This document shows positions 1-8,811 of a stretch of DNA of 64,000 bases, piece after piece. The stretch comes from Arthrobacter sp. zg-Y844 (GTDB lineage Bacteria > Actinomycetota > Actinomycetes > Actinomycetales > Micrococcaceae). Where the stretch lies: the NCBI RefSeq assembly GCF_024385465.1, contig NZ_JANFLS010000001.1, positions 1,240,001 to 1,304,000 on the forward strand, read 5' to 3'. Numbering within the stretch: position 1 is the stretch's first letter; every line of letters starts with the position of its first letter. Under the pieces are notes generated by a model, which saw only the letters and a list, made by a program, of their open reading frames with translations, did no database searches and was not told where the DNA came from. A program made the translations under genes and the position numbers.

Positions 1-319
1 ACGCCGCCGCAGCGCCCGCGGTCCGGCGGGACCACGAGGTGCCTGGAACTGCCAGCAGTCCGGCCGCCAGCTGAAGCCCCAGGATGGCCAGGGCGGTGTA
101 GAGGTAGAGCATCCGTGGAAGAGAAGCATTCCACCAATGGAATATAAGTTCTGCGAGCACATACAGCAGTGCCGTGCAGGCGGCCGCAACCACCAAATAG
201 ACCAGGATCCTGCGCAGGCCCAGCCGCCTCCCGGCAATCCCTAGCCAAAGAAGCGCAGCCGCGCCCAGGGCCAGGGCGAGGGCGGGGAGGATCCCGTCAA
301 TCAGGGACAGGCCCATCAC
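1..319 (-). CDS. Partial integral membrane protein (N-terminal part only)
   Basis: This frame runs off the left edge; only about 106 N-terminal residues are present. They form hydrophobic stretches (residues ~4-22, ~30-47, ~60-78) joined by short Arg-rich loops, so the product starts as a polytopic membrane protein. The GTG at 319 has GAGGA ten bases upstream; an ATG follows directly at 316. It lies 13 bases behind the MprF-like gene on the same strand, so they are probably co-transcribed. In some actinobacteria an aminoacyl-phosphatidylglycerol synthase is paired with a membrane-anchored alpha/beta-hydrolase that removes the amino acid. This could be such a partner, but the catalytic part is outside the window. 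Confidence 0.6.
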   Translation of the reverse strand, partial: MMGLSLIDGILPALALALGAAALLWLGIAGRRLGLRRILVYLVVAAACTALLYVLAELIFHWWNASLPRMLYLYTALAILGLQLAAGLLAVPGTSWSRRTAGAAAA

Positions 320-332
320 GGCCGGGGTGTCC

Positions 333-2864
333 TCATGCGGTACGGGTCACGATCCGGCGGGCCAGTGACAGGCCCTGCCCCAGGGACAGATCCGGAACGT
401 AGGCCCGCGCCAGCGCGTTGGCGATGGCGGGCAGGGACGCCGGGTCCCGATAGGTCATGAACAACGGCCGGTACTCCGGGGCGAACTTGGCCTTGAAGGC
501 CAGCAGGGAGCGGAAACCGTATACCGGCTCCAGGGTTTCCCCCAGCCGGTCCAGGAGCCGGTCCATCACGGGCGGACCGTCGGCGTCGTCCTCTGTCTCC
601 CCGTCGGCACGCGCCAACGGCGCGCCGGAAAGGCTGAGGAAGGAAAACCCCTCGTCCTGGAGCGACAGTGCAGCGGAAGCGATGAGGAAGTCCATCCCCA
701 GCCGGAAGCCGTTGCTGCGTCGGCGCATAAAATCCAGGGTCCAGCCCGCCACCGCTCCGTTGCGGTACACCGGAAGCCAGGACGTTACCGCGTGCACGGT
801 GCCGTCTTCGTCGATGGCCAGCAGGCAGCGCACCTCCGGATCATCCACTTCTTCCAGTCCGCCCAGCGTGAAGCCCATCTCCGGCATGTCCTTATCCGCC
901 ACCCACTCCTCCGAAATGGCGTACACCTGGTCCTTCACGGCCAGCGGTGCCGTGGGATAGCGGGTCCACTCGGCCCGGATGCCCAGCTTGCGGGCCTGGT
1001 TCATGGCGGTGCGGATGTCCTGGAATCTCTTGCCCTTGAACGCCAGCGAGCCCAGCCGGAGGACGGTTTCCTCAGCCACCTGCAGCGAGGAAAATCCCAA
1101 CCCGCTGCTGAGGTCGCGCACCTGGGTGCCCACGGAGTAGAAGCACGCGGTGGTGCCGTTCGCGGCGCAGAAAGCCGAGAATCCCTCCACGGAGCTGTGC
1201 AGCTCATCCCTCGGTCCCACAGGTTCTCCGACGCTCAGCGCCACCCCCAGATCCATCCGGTAGGCCACATAGGAATTCCCGCTGGGGGAAAACCAGTAGC
1301 TGTTGCCCGCCCAGAGCGTCATCCAGGCCATGGTGCTGCCGCCGTGGGTCCGAAGCAGCACACGGGCGCGGTCCGCATCAGCGGTCGCCGGACTGTAGGG
1401 CGGAACCAGGAAGGAGCGCAGCAGCAGCACACACACCAGAACCCAGAAGGCCACCCCTACTCCTTCGTACAGCAGGACCGCCGGCAGGCTCTCCGGCACA
1501 ATGCCCGGAGCCCGGCTGGTCACTTCGAGGACCGGGAGGAAACGTCCGGGGAGATCCGCGGCGAGCAGCGCCGGCGTCGCGGCCGGCGAGAAACCGTTCC
1601 GGTTTAACAGACCGGCACCCAGGTAAAGCGCGGCGAGCAAAACCGCCGCCAGGGCGGAAGTGCCCGCTAACCGCCGGTAGGTTCCGGCAGGAGCGGTTAC
1701 GGAGAAGAGCCCGCGGGCGAGGATCAGCAGCACCAGCACCGCCAGCGGAACGGCCATGGGCAGCACCAGTGCAACCGCATTTCCGGTGCCGGGAGCCAGG
1801 GTGCCCGGTTCATTCCCGGCCAAAAGCCGGCCGATCCGTACCGCGGCCAGAACTGTCATGGCGCCCTGCAGCAGCAGCGCGGCGGCCCACGCGAACCGGC
1901 GCCCGCGCCGCAGGCCGTCGGAAAAAACAGCCAGCAGCACCAGGGGCAGGATGGCCAGGAAGAACGCCGCCGGACCGGCACGCAGTTGGATCCGCGCCGC
2001 GATGCACTGCGCCGAATCCGCTGCTTCACCGCACACCTGGGCCAGCTCGGCCGGGGTCCTCACCTCCACGTCCGTAAAGAGATACTGCAGCACCGAAAGC
2101 GGTCCCACCGCCTGGCTGCTGAGTGCGCTGATAACCGGCCCGACAGCGGAAGCCAGTACAGCCAGGGCCACCAGCACCCGCGCCTCCCGGCGGCTGCTGA
2201 CCAGCCTGCGCGGAATCGACGGCCGGCGGCCCGCCAGATAGGGGCCGGCCAGTGCGCCGGCCGCGGCCGCGCCCAGGACCGTCAGGGTGGAGAAGCTTCC
2301 GCCATAGAGTGCCAGCAGTATCAGCAACGCAAACAGGGGAACCCGCAGGCGGCGTCGCCACAGGGTCCCGAGCCGGGCACTGGCAGCAGCCCCCGCGGCA
2401 GCCAGGAAGGCCACCGGACCCACGAAGGACTCGGAGACGAGGGCACGGGACCAGTCGCCGATGGAGGCGCTGGTCAGGTAGGCGAAGCCGGTGGTCAGCA
2501 GCAGTCCGGCGATTTGACCGCCGAACCCGGCCAGCAGGAACCGTCCGGTTCCCAGCAGTCGCTCGGTGGGCAACCCGGCCAGCAGTGCCAACAGGGTGCC
2601 GCCGAGGTAGCCGGCCGGGCCGCCCGCCCAAAAACAGCAGAAAAGCAGGGGTGCCGGATTACCGGCCACGGTGTTCACGGAAGCGGCAGCCCAGTCCAGC
2701 CACGGCCCTTCCGGGCCGCTGCGGAGGGAGGATGTGGACGCCCCCAGGATCCAGAACAAGGCAATAAAGGTGAGGGTGGCGGGAGCGCTGCCGGCACTTC
2801 TCAGCAGGCGCCGGAGCGGCCAGCGTGCTCCGAAGCGGGACCCCACGGGACGTTTGTCAGGCAC
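333..2864 (-). CDS. mprF: MprF-like aminoacyl-phosphatidylglycerol synthase (DUF2156)
   Basis: The predicted product is about 843 aa: a large N-terminal membrane region with a dozen or more hydrophobic segments (roughly residues 15-500), then a soluble C-terminal DUF2156 domain of ~300 residues. In MprF proteins this tandem-GNAT domain transfers an amino acid from aminoacyl-tRNA to phosphatidylglycerol, and the membrane part flips the lipid, lowering surface charge. GTG 2864 is preferred because GGAGG lies eight bases upstream; the frame stays open to 3062 but would then overlap the divergent phosphodiesterase. No lysyl-tRNA synthetase domain is fused, unlike mycobacterial LysX. Whether lysine or alanine is transferred cannot be read from the sequence. 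Confidence 0.82.
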   Translation of the reverse strand: MPDKRPVGSRFGARWPLRRLLRSAGSAPATLTFIALFWILGASTSSLRSGPEGPWLDWAAASVNTVAGNPAPLLFCCFWAGGPAGYLGGTLLALLAGLPTERLLGTGRFLLAGFGGQIAGLLLTTGFAYLTSASIGDWSRALVSESFVGPVAFLAAAGAAASARLGTLWRRRLRVPLFALLILLALYGGSFSTLTVLGAAAAGALAGPYLAGRRPSIPRRLVSSRREARVLVALAVLASAVGPVISALSSQAVGPLSVLQYLFTDVEVRTPAELAQVCGEAADSAQCIAARIQLRAGPAAFFLAILPLVLLAVFSDGLRRGRRFAWAAALLLQGAMTVLAAVRIGRLLAGNEPGTLAPGTGNAVALVLPMAVPLAVLVLLILARGLFSVTAPAGTYRRLAGTSALAAVLLAALYLGAGLLNRNGFSPAATPALLAADLPGRFLPVLEVTSRAPGIVPESLPAVLLYEGVGVAFWVLVCVLLLRSFLVPPYSPATADADRARVLLRTHGGSTMAWMTLWAGNSYWFSPSGNSYVAYRMDLGVALSVGEPVGPRDELHSSVEGFSAFCAANGTTACFYSVGTQVRDLSSGLGFSSLQVAEETVLRLGSLAFKGKRFQDIRTAMNQARKLGIRAEWTRYPTAPLAVKDQVYAISEEWVADKDMPEMGFTLGGLEEVDDPEVRCLLAIDEDGTVHAVTSWLPVYRNGAVAGWTLDFMRRRSNGFRLGMDFLIASAALSLQDEGFSFLSLSGAPLARADGETEDDADGPPVMDRLLDRLGETLEPVYGFRSLLAFKAKFAPEYRPLFMTYRDPASLPAIANALARAYVPDLSLGQGLSLARRIVTRTA

Positions 2865-2977
2865 GGTACTGACCTCCACGGAACTAGCCGGCGAAAGAAA
2901 CTGCTGCCGGTCGCGGTGCTGCCAGTCTAGGCGCGTGCGGCCGGGCGTGGCCCGTCCGGGCACAGTCCGGCGCTTGG

Positions 2978-2983
2978 TAAGGT
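2978..2983 (+). promoter_or_regulatory. -10 element of a probable leaderless promoter
   Basis: TAAGGT (TANNNT class) sits exactly six bases before the GTG at 2990, so transcription would begin at or next to the start codon. No good -35 was identified. Inferred from position only. Confidence 0.4.
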
Positions 2984-2989
2984 ACGAAT

Positions 2990-3799
2990 GTGTTGGCAAC
3001 TTATCCATATTTCCGGGCCCCCCGCGACCAGGCGACGGCGCCCCCGGAATCATCGCCGGCACCCATCGCGCTGGCGCACCGCGGCTTTTCCCCCGACGGC
3101 TACGAAAACACGCTCTTGGCGTTCCGCGCGGCCGCGGACCTGGGGATGAGCTACCTGGAAACGGATGTGCGCACCAGCCGCGACGGCATCCTGATGGCCT
3201 TCCACGACGAAACCGTGGACCGCATTTCCGGCGGCGTGGTGGGCAAAATCAGCCAGCTCACCCGAAAGGAACTCGACGACGTGCTGGTGGGCGGGGCGGA
3301 ACGGATCCCCACCTTCGAAGAACTCCTGACCGAGTGGCCCCGGATGCGGCTCAATGTAGACGTCAAGGACGCCGCCGGGGCAGCACTGCTCGCGGCCCTG
3401 ATCGAAAAACACTCCGCCCATGACCGGGTCCTGGTGGCATCCTTCTCCGACGTCCGCCGGCTTCGCGCCCTGCGCCGGTTGGGCCGGCCGGCTGCCAGCT
3501 CCGCCGGAAGCGCCCTGACCGCGGCGCTGCTTCTGCTCGGCCCGCTGGGCGCCGCCGCGTTCCTCGCCCGGCTGGGCCGTTTCCAGTGCGTCCAGGTTCC
3601 GCTGCGCTTCGGCCCCGTGCCCGTGGTCACGCCGGGTTTTGTCCGCAGCTGCCACCGCGCCGGAATCCAGGTCCACGTCTGGACCGTGAACGACGCGCCC
3701 ACCATGAACCGGCTGTTGGACCTCGGCGTGGACGGCATCGTTACGGACCGTTCGGACATCCTCGTGGACGTCCTCAAAGACCGCGGGCAGTGGCGATAA
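2990..3799 (+). CDS. Glycerophosphodiester phosphodiesterase
   Basis: The 269-aa protein has the GDPD TIM-barrel signatures: AHRGFSPDGYENT near residues 29-41, an ETD metal-ligand motif after the YL strand (~59-61), and FHDETVDR (~72-79). The family hydrolyses glycerophosphodiesters to glycerol-3-phosphate and an alcohol using a divalent metal. No signal peptide is evident, so a cytoplasmic enzyme acting on lipid-turnover products is likely. GTG 2990 is supported by the TANNNT element six bases upstream. It diverges from the MprF-like gene, and both concern phospholipid metabolism. Confidence 0.88.
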   Translation: MLATYPYFRAPRDQATAPPESSPAPIALAHRGFSPDGYENTLLAFRAAADLGMSYLETDVRTSRDGILMAFHDETVDRISGGVVGKISQLTRKELDDVLVGGAERIPTFEELLTEWPRMRLNVDVKDAAGAALLAALIEKHSAHDRVLVASFSDVRRLRALRRLGRPAASSAGSALTAALLLLGPLGAAAFLARLGRFQCVQVPLRFGPVPVVTPGFVRSCHRAGIQVHVWTVNDAPTMNRLLDLGVDGIVTDRSDILVDVLKDRGQWR

Positions 3800-3845
3800 C
3801 GACTACTTGGACGGTCTTGTCCGTCCCTACTGGCAGGATGAGGGC

Positions 3846-4955
3846 ATGCGTGTAGTTATTGCTCCGGACAAATTCAAAGGATCACTCAGCGCCGGGGAGG
3901 CCGCGGCAGCCATGGGTGAAGGCGTATTGGCGGTCTACCCGGATGCCGAGGTCACCGCTGTGCCGGTGGCGGACGGCGGCGAGGGCACCCTTGACGCTGC
4001 CCTGATAGCAGGGGCCGAGGCCCGCACCGCCAGGGTCCGTGGACCGCTGGGACGGGAAATCACCGCTGTCTGGGCACTCACCGGAGATACTGCCCTGATC
4101 GAAACCGCGCGGGCCAGCGGATTGACCCTGCTGGACCCCACCCCCGAGACCGCACTAGCGGCCACCAGCTATGGCAGCGGGCAGCTGATCATGGAGGCAC
4201 TGGATGCAGGTGCGCGCACCATCATCCTGGGAATCGGCGGCTCCGCCATGACGGACGGAGGCTCCGGCGCCTTGACGGCCCTGGGCCTGAAGATCCTTGA
4301 CGACGCCGGTGCGCCGGTGCCGCCCGGGGGAGCGGCCCTGGCGCGGGCCGTGTCCCTGGACGCCGCCGGCCTGGACCCCCGGCTGGCCGGCGTGGACTTG
4401 AAGATCGCCGCCGACGTAACCAACCCGCTGCTCGGCCCGGAAGGTACGGTGGCCGTGTTCAGCGGCCAGAAGGGTGCCGACTCCGCAGCGCAGGCGGTCC
4501 TCGAGGATGCCCTGGGTAACTGGGCCGGACTGCTGAAGTTCACGACCGGCGTCGACGTCGACATTCCCGGCGCCGGTGCGGCGGGCGGCTTCCCGTCCGG
4601 GTTCCTGGCGTTCACCGAGGCGTCGCTGAATCCCGGGTTCGAACTGCTCAGCGCGTTCACCGGGCTGGACCTGGCACTCACACGCTGCGACCTGGTGCTC
4701 ACCGGCGAAGGCTCGCTGGATGAACAGTCCCGCTACGGCAAGGCGCCCCTGGAAGTGGCGGCCCGGGCCCGGGATGCCGGCATTCCCGTGGTGGCCGTGG
4801 CCGGCCGGATCACCCTGACCCCGGACCAGTTGCAGGAGTACGGAATTGTTGCGGCCGTCAGCCTGCTGGATGTGGTCCAGCGGCCGCAGGATGCCATGGA
4901 GCAGGCGGCAAAGTACGTGGCGTGGGCTACGCGCCAGGCACTGGAAGGAGCCTGA
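3846..4955 (+). CDS. garK: Glycerate kinase (GarK/GlxK family)
   Basis: The 369-aa product begins MRVVIAPDKFKGSLS, the type-II glycerate kinase opening. Further family motifs are VADGGEGT (~40-47), GIGGSAMTDGG (~130-140) and the C-terminal LTGEGSLDEQS region. The enzyme phosphorylates D-glycerate to 2-phosphoglycerate or 3-phosphoglycerate, linking glyoxylate/glycerate degradation to glycolysis. ATG 3846 follows GAGGGC and matches the conserved N-terminus; the frame is open further upstream but that part has no family match. It is probably monocistronic, converging on uraA. Full length for the family (370-380 aa). Confidence 0.92.
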   Translation: MRVVIAPDKFKGSLSAGEAAAAMGEGVLAVYPDAEVTAVPVADGGEGTLDAALIAGAEARTARVRGPLGREITAVWALTGDTALIETARASGLTLLDPTPETALAATSYGSGQLIMEALDAGARTIILGIGGSAMTDGGSGALTALGLKILDDAGAPVPPGGAALARAVSLDAAGLDPRLAGVDLKIAADVTNPLLGPEGTVAVFSGQKGADSAAQAVLEDALGNWAGLLKFTTGVDVDIPGAGAAGGFPSGFLAFTEASLNPGFELLSAFTGLDLALTRCDLVLTGEGSLDEQSRYGKAPLEVAARARDAGIPVVAVAGRITLTPDQLQEYGIVAAVSLLDVVQRPQDAMEQAAKYVAWATRQALEGA

Positions 4956-4974
4956 TCCGGGGCCGGCCGGCGGC

Positions 4975-6288
4975 CTAGCCGAGCCGGCTGGGCCTGGCTC
5001 CCGCGTCCTCCTGCGGCTCGTCCGGATCCGTCCCCCGCCAGCGGGCGATCGCCTGCATGCCGTGGTAGGCAATCAGGGTGGCGCCGGTGCCGAGGGCAAT
5101 GCCGCCGAATTCCAGCCCTGCCACTATCCAGGTGAAGTTCGCGATCGCAATGATCAGGCCCAGGCCGGCGGTGGAAAGGTTGATCGGGTTGGAGAAGTTG
5201 ACCCGGTTGTCCACCCAGATACGCACGCCGAGGATGCCGATCATGCCGTAGAGGACGACGCCGGCACCGCCCAGCACACCGCCGGGCACCGTGGCGATCA
5301 TGGCCCCGAATTTCGGGAACAGGCTGAGCAGGATGGCCACGATGCCGGCCACCCAGTACGCCGCCGTGGAGTACACGCGGGAGGCCGCCATCACGCCGAT
5401 GTTCTCTGCGTAGGTGGTGGTGGCGGAACCGCCGCCGGAACCGGCCAGCATGGTGGCCAGGCCGTCGGCCATCAGTGCCCGGCCCGCGTACGGGTCAAGG
5501 TCGCGGCCGGTCATGGCGGCCACGGATTTCACGTGTCCAATGTTTTCGGCCACCAGTACCAGGACCACCGGAACAAAAAGGCCGATAACCGAGAAGTGGA
5601 AGGTGGGGGCGGTGAATTCGGGCAGCCCGATCCAGGCGGCATCGCCGATGGCCTGGAAATCCACCTCGCCCTGCAGCATGGCCGTGACGTAGCCGGCCAC
5701 CACGCCAACCAGGATCGACAGCCGGCCCAGGAATCCCTTGAACAGGACCGTGGTCAGCAGGATTACCACCACGGTGACGGTGGCCGTGAGCGGCCCTCGC
5801 TCGAAGTTGTCCCGCGCCGAACCGGCCAGGTTGAGGCCGATCAGGGCCACTATGGTGCCGGTGACCACCGGCGGCATCAGGACCTGGATCCAGCGGGTGC
5901 CGGCAAGCTGCGCGGCGAGTCCGACCAGGAACAGGGCAAAGCCCGCCATGATGATGCCGCCCAGGGCTCCGCCGGGACCGTGCTGGTTGGTGGCAGCTCC
6001 GATCGGAGCAATGAAGGCAAAACTGGAGCCCAGATAGCTGGGGACCCGTCCGGCGGTGATGATCAGGAACAGGATGGTTCCGATGCCGGAGAACAGCAGG
6101 GTGGTGGCCGGCGGAAAGCCGGTCAGGAGCGGCACCAGGAAGGTGGCGCCGAACATGGCCACCACGTGCTGGGAGCCGATGCTGATGGTCCGCGGCCAGC
6201 TCAGGCGTTCCTCGGGAGCAACGTAGCTGCCCGGCCGGATGGTTTTGCCGTCTCCGTGGAGGGTCCAGTCCATACCGAATCTGCTCAT
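4975..6288 (-). CDS. uraA: Uracil permease, NCS2 family
   Basis: The 437-aa protein is an NCS2/NAT nucleobase-cation symporter. Recognisable parts are the QHVVAMFGATFLVPLL segment (~40-55), the PSYLGSSFAFIAP motif (~82-94) and the NIGVMAASRV region after a Gly/Ser-rich turn, with about 14 hydrophobic segments. It should import uracil with protons for pyrimidine salvage. The ATG at 6288 lies behind GGAAGG. A TAGAAT -10-like sequence lies at 6326-6331 on the minus strand. No pyrimidine operator was recognised, and no pyr gene is adjacent. Confidence 0.9.
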   Translation of the reverse strand: MSRFGMDWTLHGDGKTIRPGSYVAPEERLSWPRTISIGSQHVVAMFGATFLVPLLTGFPPATTLLFSGIGTILFLIITAGRVPSYLGSSFAFIAPIGAATNQHGPGGALGGIIMAGFALFLVGLAAQLAGTRWIQVLMPPVVTGTIVALIGLNLAGSARDNFERGPLTATVTVVVILLTTVLFKGFLGRLSILVGVVAGYVTAMLQGEVDFQAIGDAAWIGLPEFTAPTFHFSVIGLFVPVVLVLVAENIGHVKSVAAMTGRDLDPYAGRALMADGLATMLAGSGGGSATTTYAENIGVMAASRVYSTAAYWVAGIVAILLSLFPKFGAMIATVPGGVLGGAGVVLYGMIGILGVRIWVDNRVNFSNPINLSTAGLGLIIAIANFTWIVAGLEFGGIALGTGATLIAYHGMQAIARWRGTDPDEPQEDAGARPSRLG

Positions 6289-6425
6289 GGTGGTGCCTTC
6301 CGGAGAAAGGGGGTGTCTAGGCCAAATTCTAGCCGTCCCGGCGAACCGGGATGCTACGTTGCATAGGAAGAATGCAAGGTGCAGGGCGGGACCTTGATCA
6401 CAAACCGATTGGACGATGGAGCAGC

Positions 6426-7301
6426 ATGGGCATTTCAGTTGCAGGACGCGTAGTTCTCATCACCGGCGCAGCCATGGGCATGGGCCGGCTCTACGCCGAG
6501 CGGGCCGTGCATGACGGCGCGGCAGCAGTGGTGCTGTGGGACCTCAACGCCGAGGCCCTGGAGGTCACCGCCGCGCAGCTGCGGGAACTGGGCGCGTCGG
6601 CAATCCACCCCTACGCGGTGGACGTTGCCTCCCTGCCGGACATCACGGCCACGGCCGACCAGGTCATCCGGGAGGTAGGCGTACCGGACATCCTGGTCAA
6701 CAACGCCGGGATTGTGCGCGGCAAGTACTTCTGGGAACACGAGCCGGAAGCGGATATCGACGCCGTTATGCAGGTCAACACCCTCGCCCCCATGCAGGTG
6801 ACCCGCGCGTTCCTGCCCGGCATGATCGAGCGGCGCACCCCGGCCCGCATCCTGAACGTAGCCTCCGCCTCCGGCACACTGTCCGTTCCGAAAATGAGTG
6901 TCTACACGGCTTCGAAATGGGCAGTCATCGGTTGGAGCGACTCGATGCGCCTGGAACTCACCGAATCCGGCAACGGCCACGTTGCAGTAACCACCCTGAT
7001 CCCCAGTTACATCAAGACCGGCATGTTCGAAGGGGCCAGGGGGCCGCTGATGACTCCGCTGATGGAACCGGAATACGTGGTGGACAAGGCGTGGGAGGCG
7101 CTCCTTGCCGGCAAGGCACGGATCCAGCTGCCCTGGACGGTGGCCCTGGGCAGCGCCCTGCGCAATGTGCTGCCCCAACCGGCCTGGGACGTGGTTGCCG
7201 GCCGCGTCTTCAAGGTCTACCAGTCCATGGACCACTTCACCGGCCGGAAACCGGCGGCTCCCGCTGACGAAACGTCCCTCAAGGAAAGCACCCAGGCATG
7301 A
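6426..7301 (+). CDS. Short-chain dehydrogenase/reductase
   Basis: This 291-aa classical SDR has the cofactor motif TGAAMGMG (~12-19), the NNAG motif (~90-93), the catalytic Ser in the SASG region, and YTASK (Tyr-X3-Lys, ~157-161). Asp within LWDLN after the second strand favours NAD(H). The substrate is unknown. ATG 6426 is chosen for GGAG eight bases upstream and because it places the Rossmann fold at the N-terminus. Its stop overlaps the start of the aldehyde dehydrogenase by four bases, so the two are translationally coupled and probably oxidise an alcohol to an acid in sequence. Confidence 0.88.
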   Translation: MGISVAGRVVLITGAAMGMGRLYAERAVHDGAAAVVLWDLNAEALEVTAAQLRELGASAIHPYAVDVASLPDITATADQVIREVGVPDILVNNAGIVRGKYFWEHEPEADIDAVMQVNTLAPMQVTRAFLPGMIERRTPARILNVASASGTLSVPKMSVYTASKWAVIGWSDSMRLELTESGNGHVAVTTLIPSYIKTGMFEGARGPLMTPLMEPEYVVDKAWEALLAGKARIQLPWTVALGSALRNVLPQPAWDVVAGRVFKVYQSMDHFTGRKPAAPADETSLKESTQA

Positions 7302-8734
7302 GCGAGATGGTCTCCGCGTTCTCTGAATCCATCCGCGATTCCGCCACCGACCCCGCTGGTTCCCCCGCAGCAGTTCCCTCGGTGCTGGCCAAGGTGCGGG
7401 AAACCTATGACTCCGGCCGCACCCGGCCGCTCGCCTGGCGCCGGCAGCAGCTCGAAGGCCTGGTCCGGCTGTTCCACGAGCGGGAACAGGAGCTGGCGGA
7501 CGCCCTGGCAGCGGACCTGGGCAAGAATCCGCTCGAAAGCTACGTCACCGAACTTTCCCTGGTGCGGGCGGAGGCCGAACACGCACTGAAGCATCTGGAG
7601 AACTGGGCCCGCAGCCGGCGGGTTTCCGTCCCCCTGGGCCTGCAGCCGGCGTCGGCCCGGACCGAACCACGGCCGCTGGGCGTGGTGCTGATCATCGGTC
7701 CCTGGAACTATCCCGTGCAGCTGGTCCTGGCGCCGCTGGTCGGTGCCCTCGCCGCCGGCAACGCGGCAGTCCTCAAACCCAGCGAACTGGCCCCGGCGAC
7801 GTCGGCCGTGCTGGCGGAGCTGCTGCCGCGCTATGTGGACCCGGAAGCCGTCGCCGTGGTCGAGGGCGGGCAGGAAGCCAGCACCGCCCTGCTGAAGGAA
7901 CGGTTCGACTCGATCTTCTTCACGGGCGGGGAGCGCGTGGGCAGGATTGTCCTGCAGGCCGCCGCCGAACACCTGACCCCGGTCACCCTGGAGCTGGGCG
8001 GGAAATCTCCGGCCGTGGTGCTGGACGGCAACTGGGCCGCCGTCGCGCGCCGCCTGGTCTTCGGGAAACTGCTTAACGCCGGCCAGACCTGCGTGGCCCC
8101 GGACTATGTCCTCGTGACGAAAGAGGCGGCACCTGCGCTGAAGAAGCACCTGGTGCGGGCGGTCGCGGAGCAGTTCGGCAAGGATCCGTCCCGGAGCAAG
8201 GACCTGGGCCGGATTGTCAACGAACAGCACTGGGAACGGCTGGTCGGGCTGCTGGACAGCGGCACGGTCCTGGCCGGCGGGCGCAGCGACCGCGGAAGCC
8301 TGTACCTGGAACCGACCATCCTCACCGACGTGGCCCCGGATTCACCCGTGATGCAGGAGGAAATCTTCGGCCCCGTCCTGCCGATCATCGAGGTCCGGGA
8401 CCTGGCGGAGGCAATGAAATTCATTAATTCCCGTCCGGTTCCGCTGGCCGCCTATTTGTACAGCAACTCTGCGGCGGCACGGAAGACGTTCGAGGAGGGG
8501 GTCCGGGCCGGCAGCATCAACCACAACGCCAGCACCGTCCAGTTGGCCGTACCCGGCCTGCCCTTCGGCGGTGCAGGTGCCAGCGGCACCGGCGCGTACC
8601 ACGGGAAATACACCTTCGACACGTTCAGCCAGCTGCGGCCGGTCTTCACCAAGGGCACGCTGCTGGACACCCTCCGGTTCGCGTACCCGCCCTACACGGG
8701 GCTGAAGAAGCGGCTCCTGCGCCGGCTGCTGTAA
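7298..8734 (+). CDS. Aldehyde dehydrogenase, ALDH3-like
   Basis: The 478-aa enzyme has the ALDH features: GPWNYPVQL, the general-base Glu in LELGGKSP, and the nucleophile Cys in NAGQTCVAPDY. The last motif (QTCVAPDY) and the absence of an extended N-terminus place it in the class-3, fatty or aromatic aldehyde group. It should oxidise an aldehyde to an acid with NAD(P)+. It overlaps the SDR gene by four bases and is followed by a strong terminator, which defines a two-gene operon. The aldehyde is not identifiable from context. Confidence 0.9.
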   Translation: MSEMVSAFSESIRDSATDPAGSPAAVPSVLAKVRETYDSGRTRPLAWRRQQLEGLVRLFHEREQELADALAADLGKNPLESYVTELSLVRAEAEHALKHLENWARSRRVSVPLGLQPASARTEPRPLGVVLIIGPWNYPVQLVLAPLVGALAAGNAAVLKPSELAPATSAVLAELLPRYVDPEAVAVVEGGQEASTALLKERFDSIFFTGGERVGRIVLQAAAEHLTPVTLELGGKSPAVVLDGNWAAVARRLVFGKLLNAGQTCVAPDYVLVTKEAAPALKKHLVRAVAEQFGKDPSRSKDLGRIVNEQHWERLVGLLDSGTVLAGGRSDRGSLYLEPTILTDVAPDSPVMQEEIFGPVLPIIEVRDLAEAMKFINSRPVPLAAYLYSNSAAARKTFEEGVRAGSINHNASTVQLAVPGLPFGGAGASGTGAYHGKYTFDTFSQLRPVFTKGTLLDTLRFAYPPYTGLKKRLLRRLL

Positions 8735-8751
8735 CCGGCTGCAGAACGGGA

Positions 8752-8790
8752 AGAAGGGGTGCACCGGCAGGTGCACCCCTTCTGTTTTTT
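8752..8790 (+). terminator. Rho-independent terminator after the SDR-ALDH operon
   Basis: A perfect 14-bp stem (8752-8765 with 8770-8783), a 4-base loop and six consecutive T (8785-8790). Confidence 0.9.
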
Positions 8791-8811
8791 ACGGCCCGTT
8801 TACGGCGGAAG

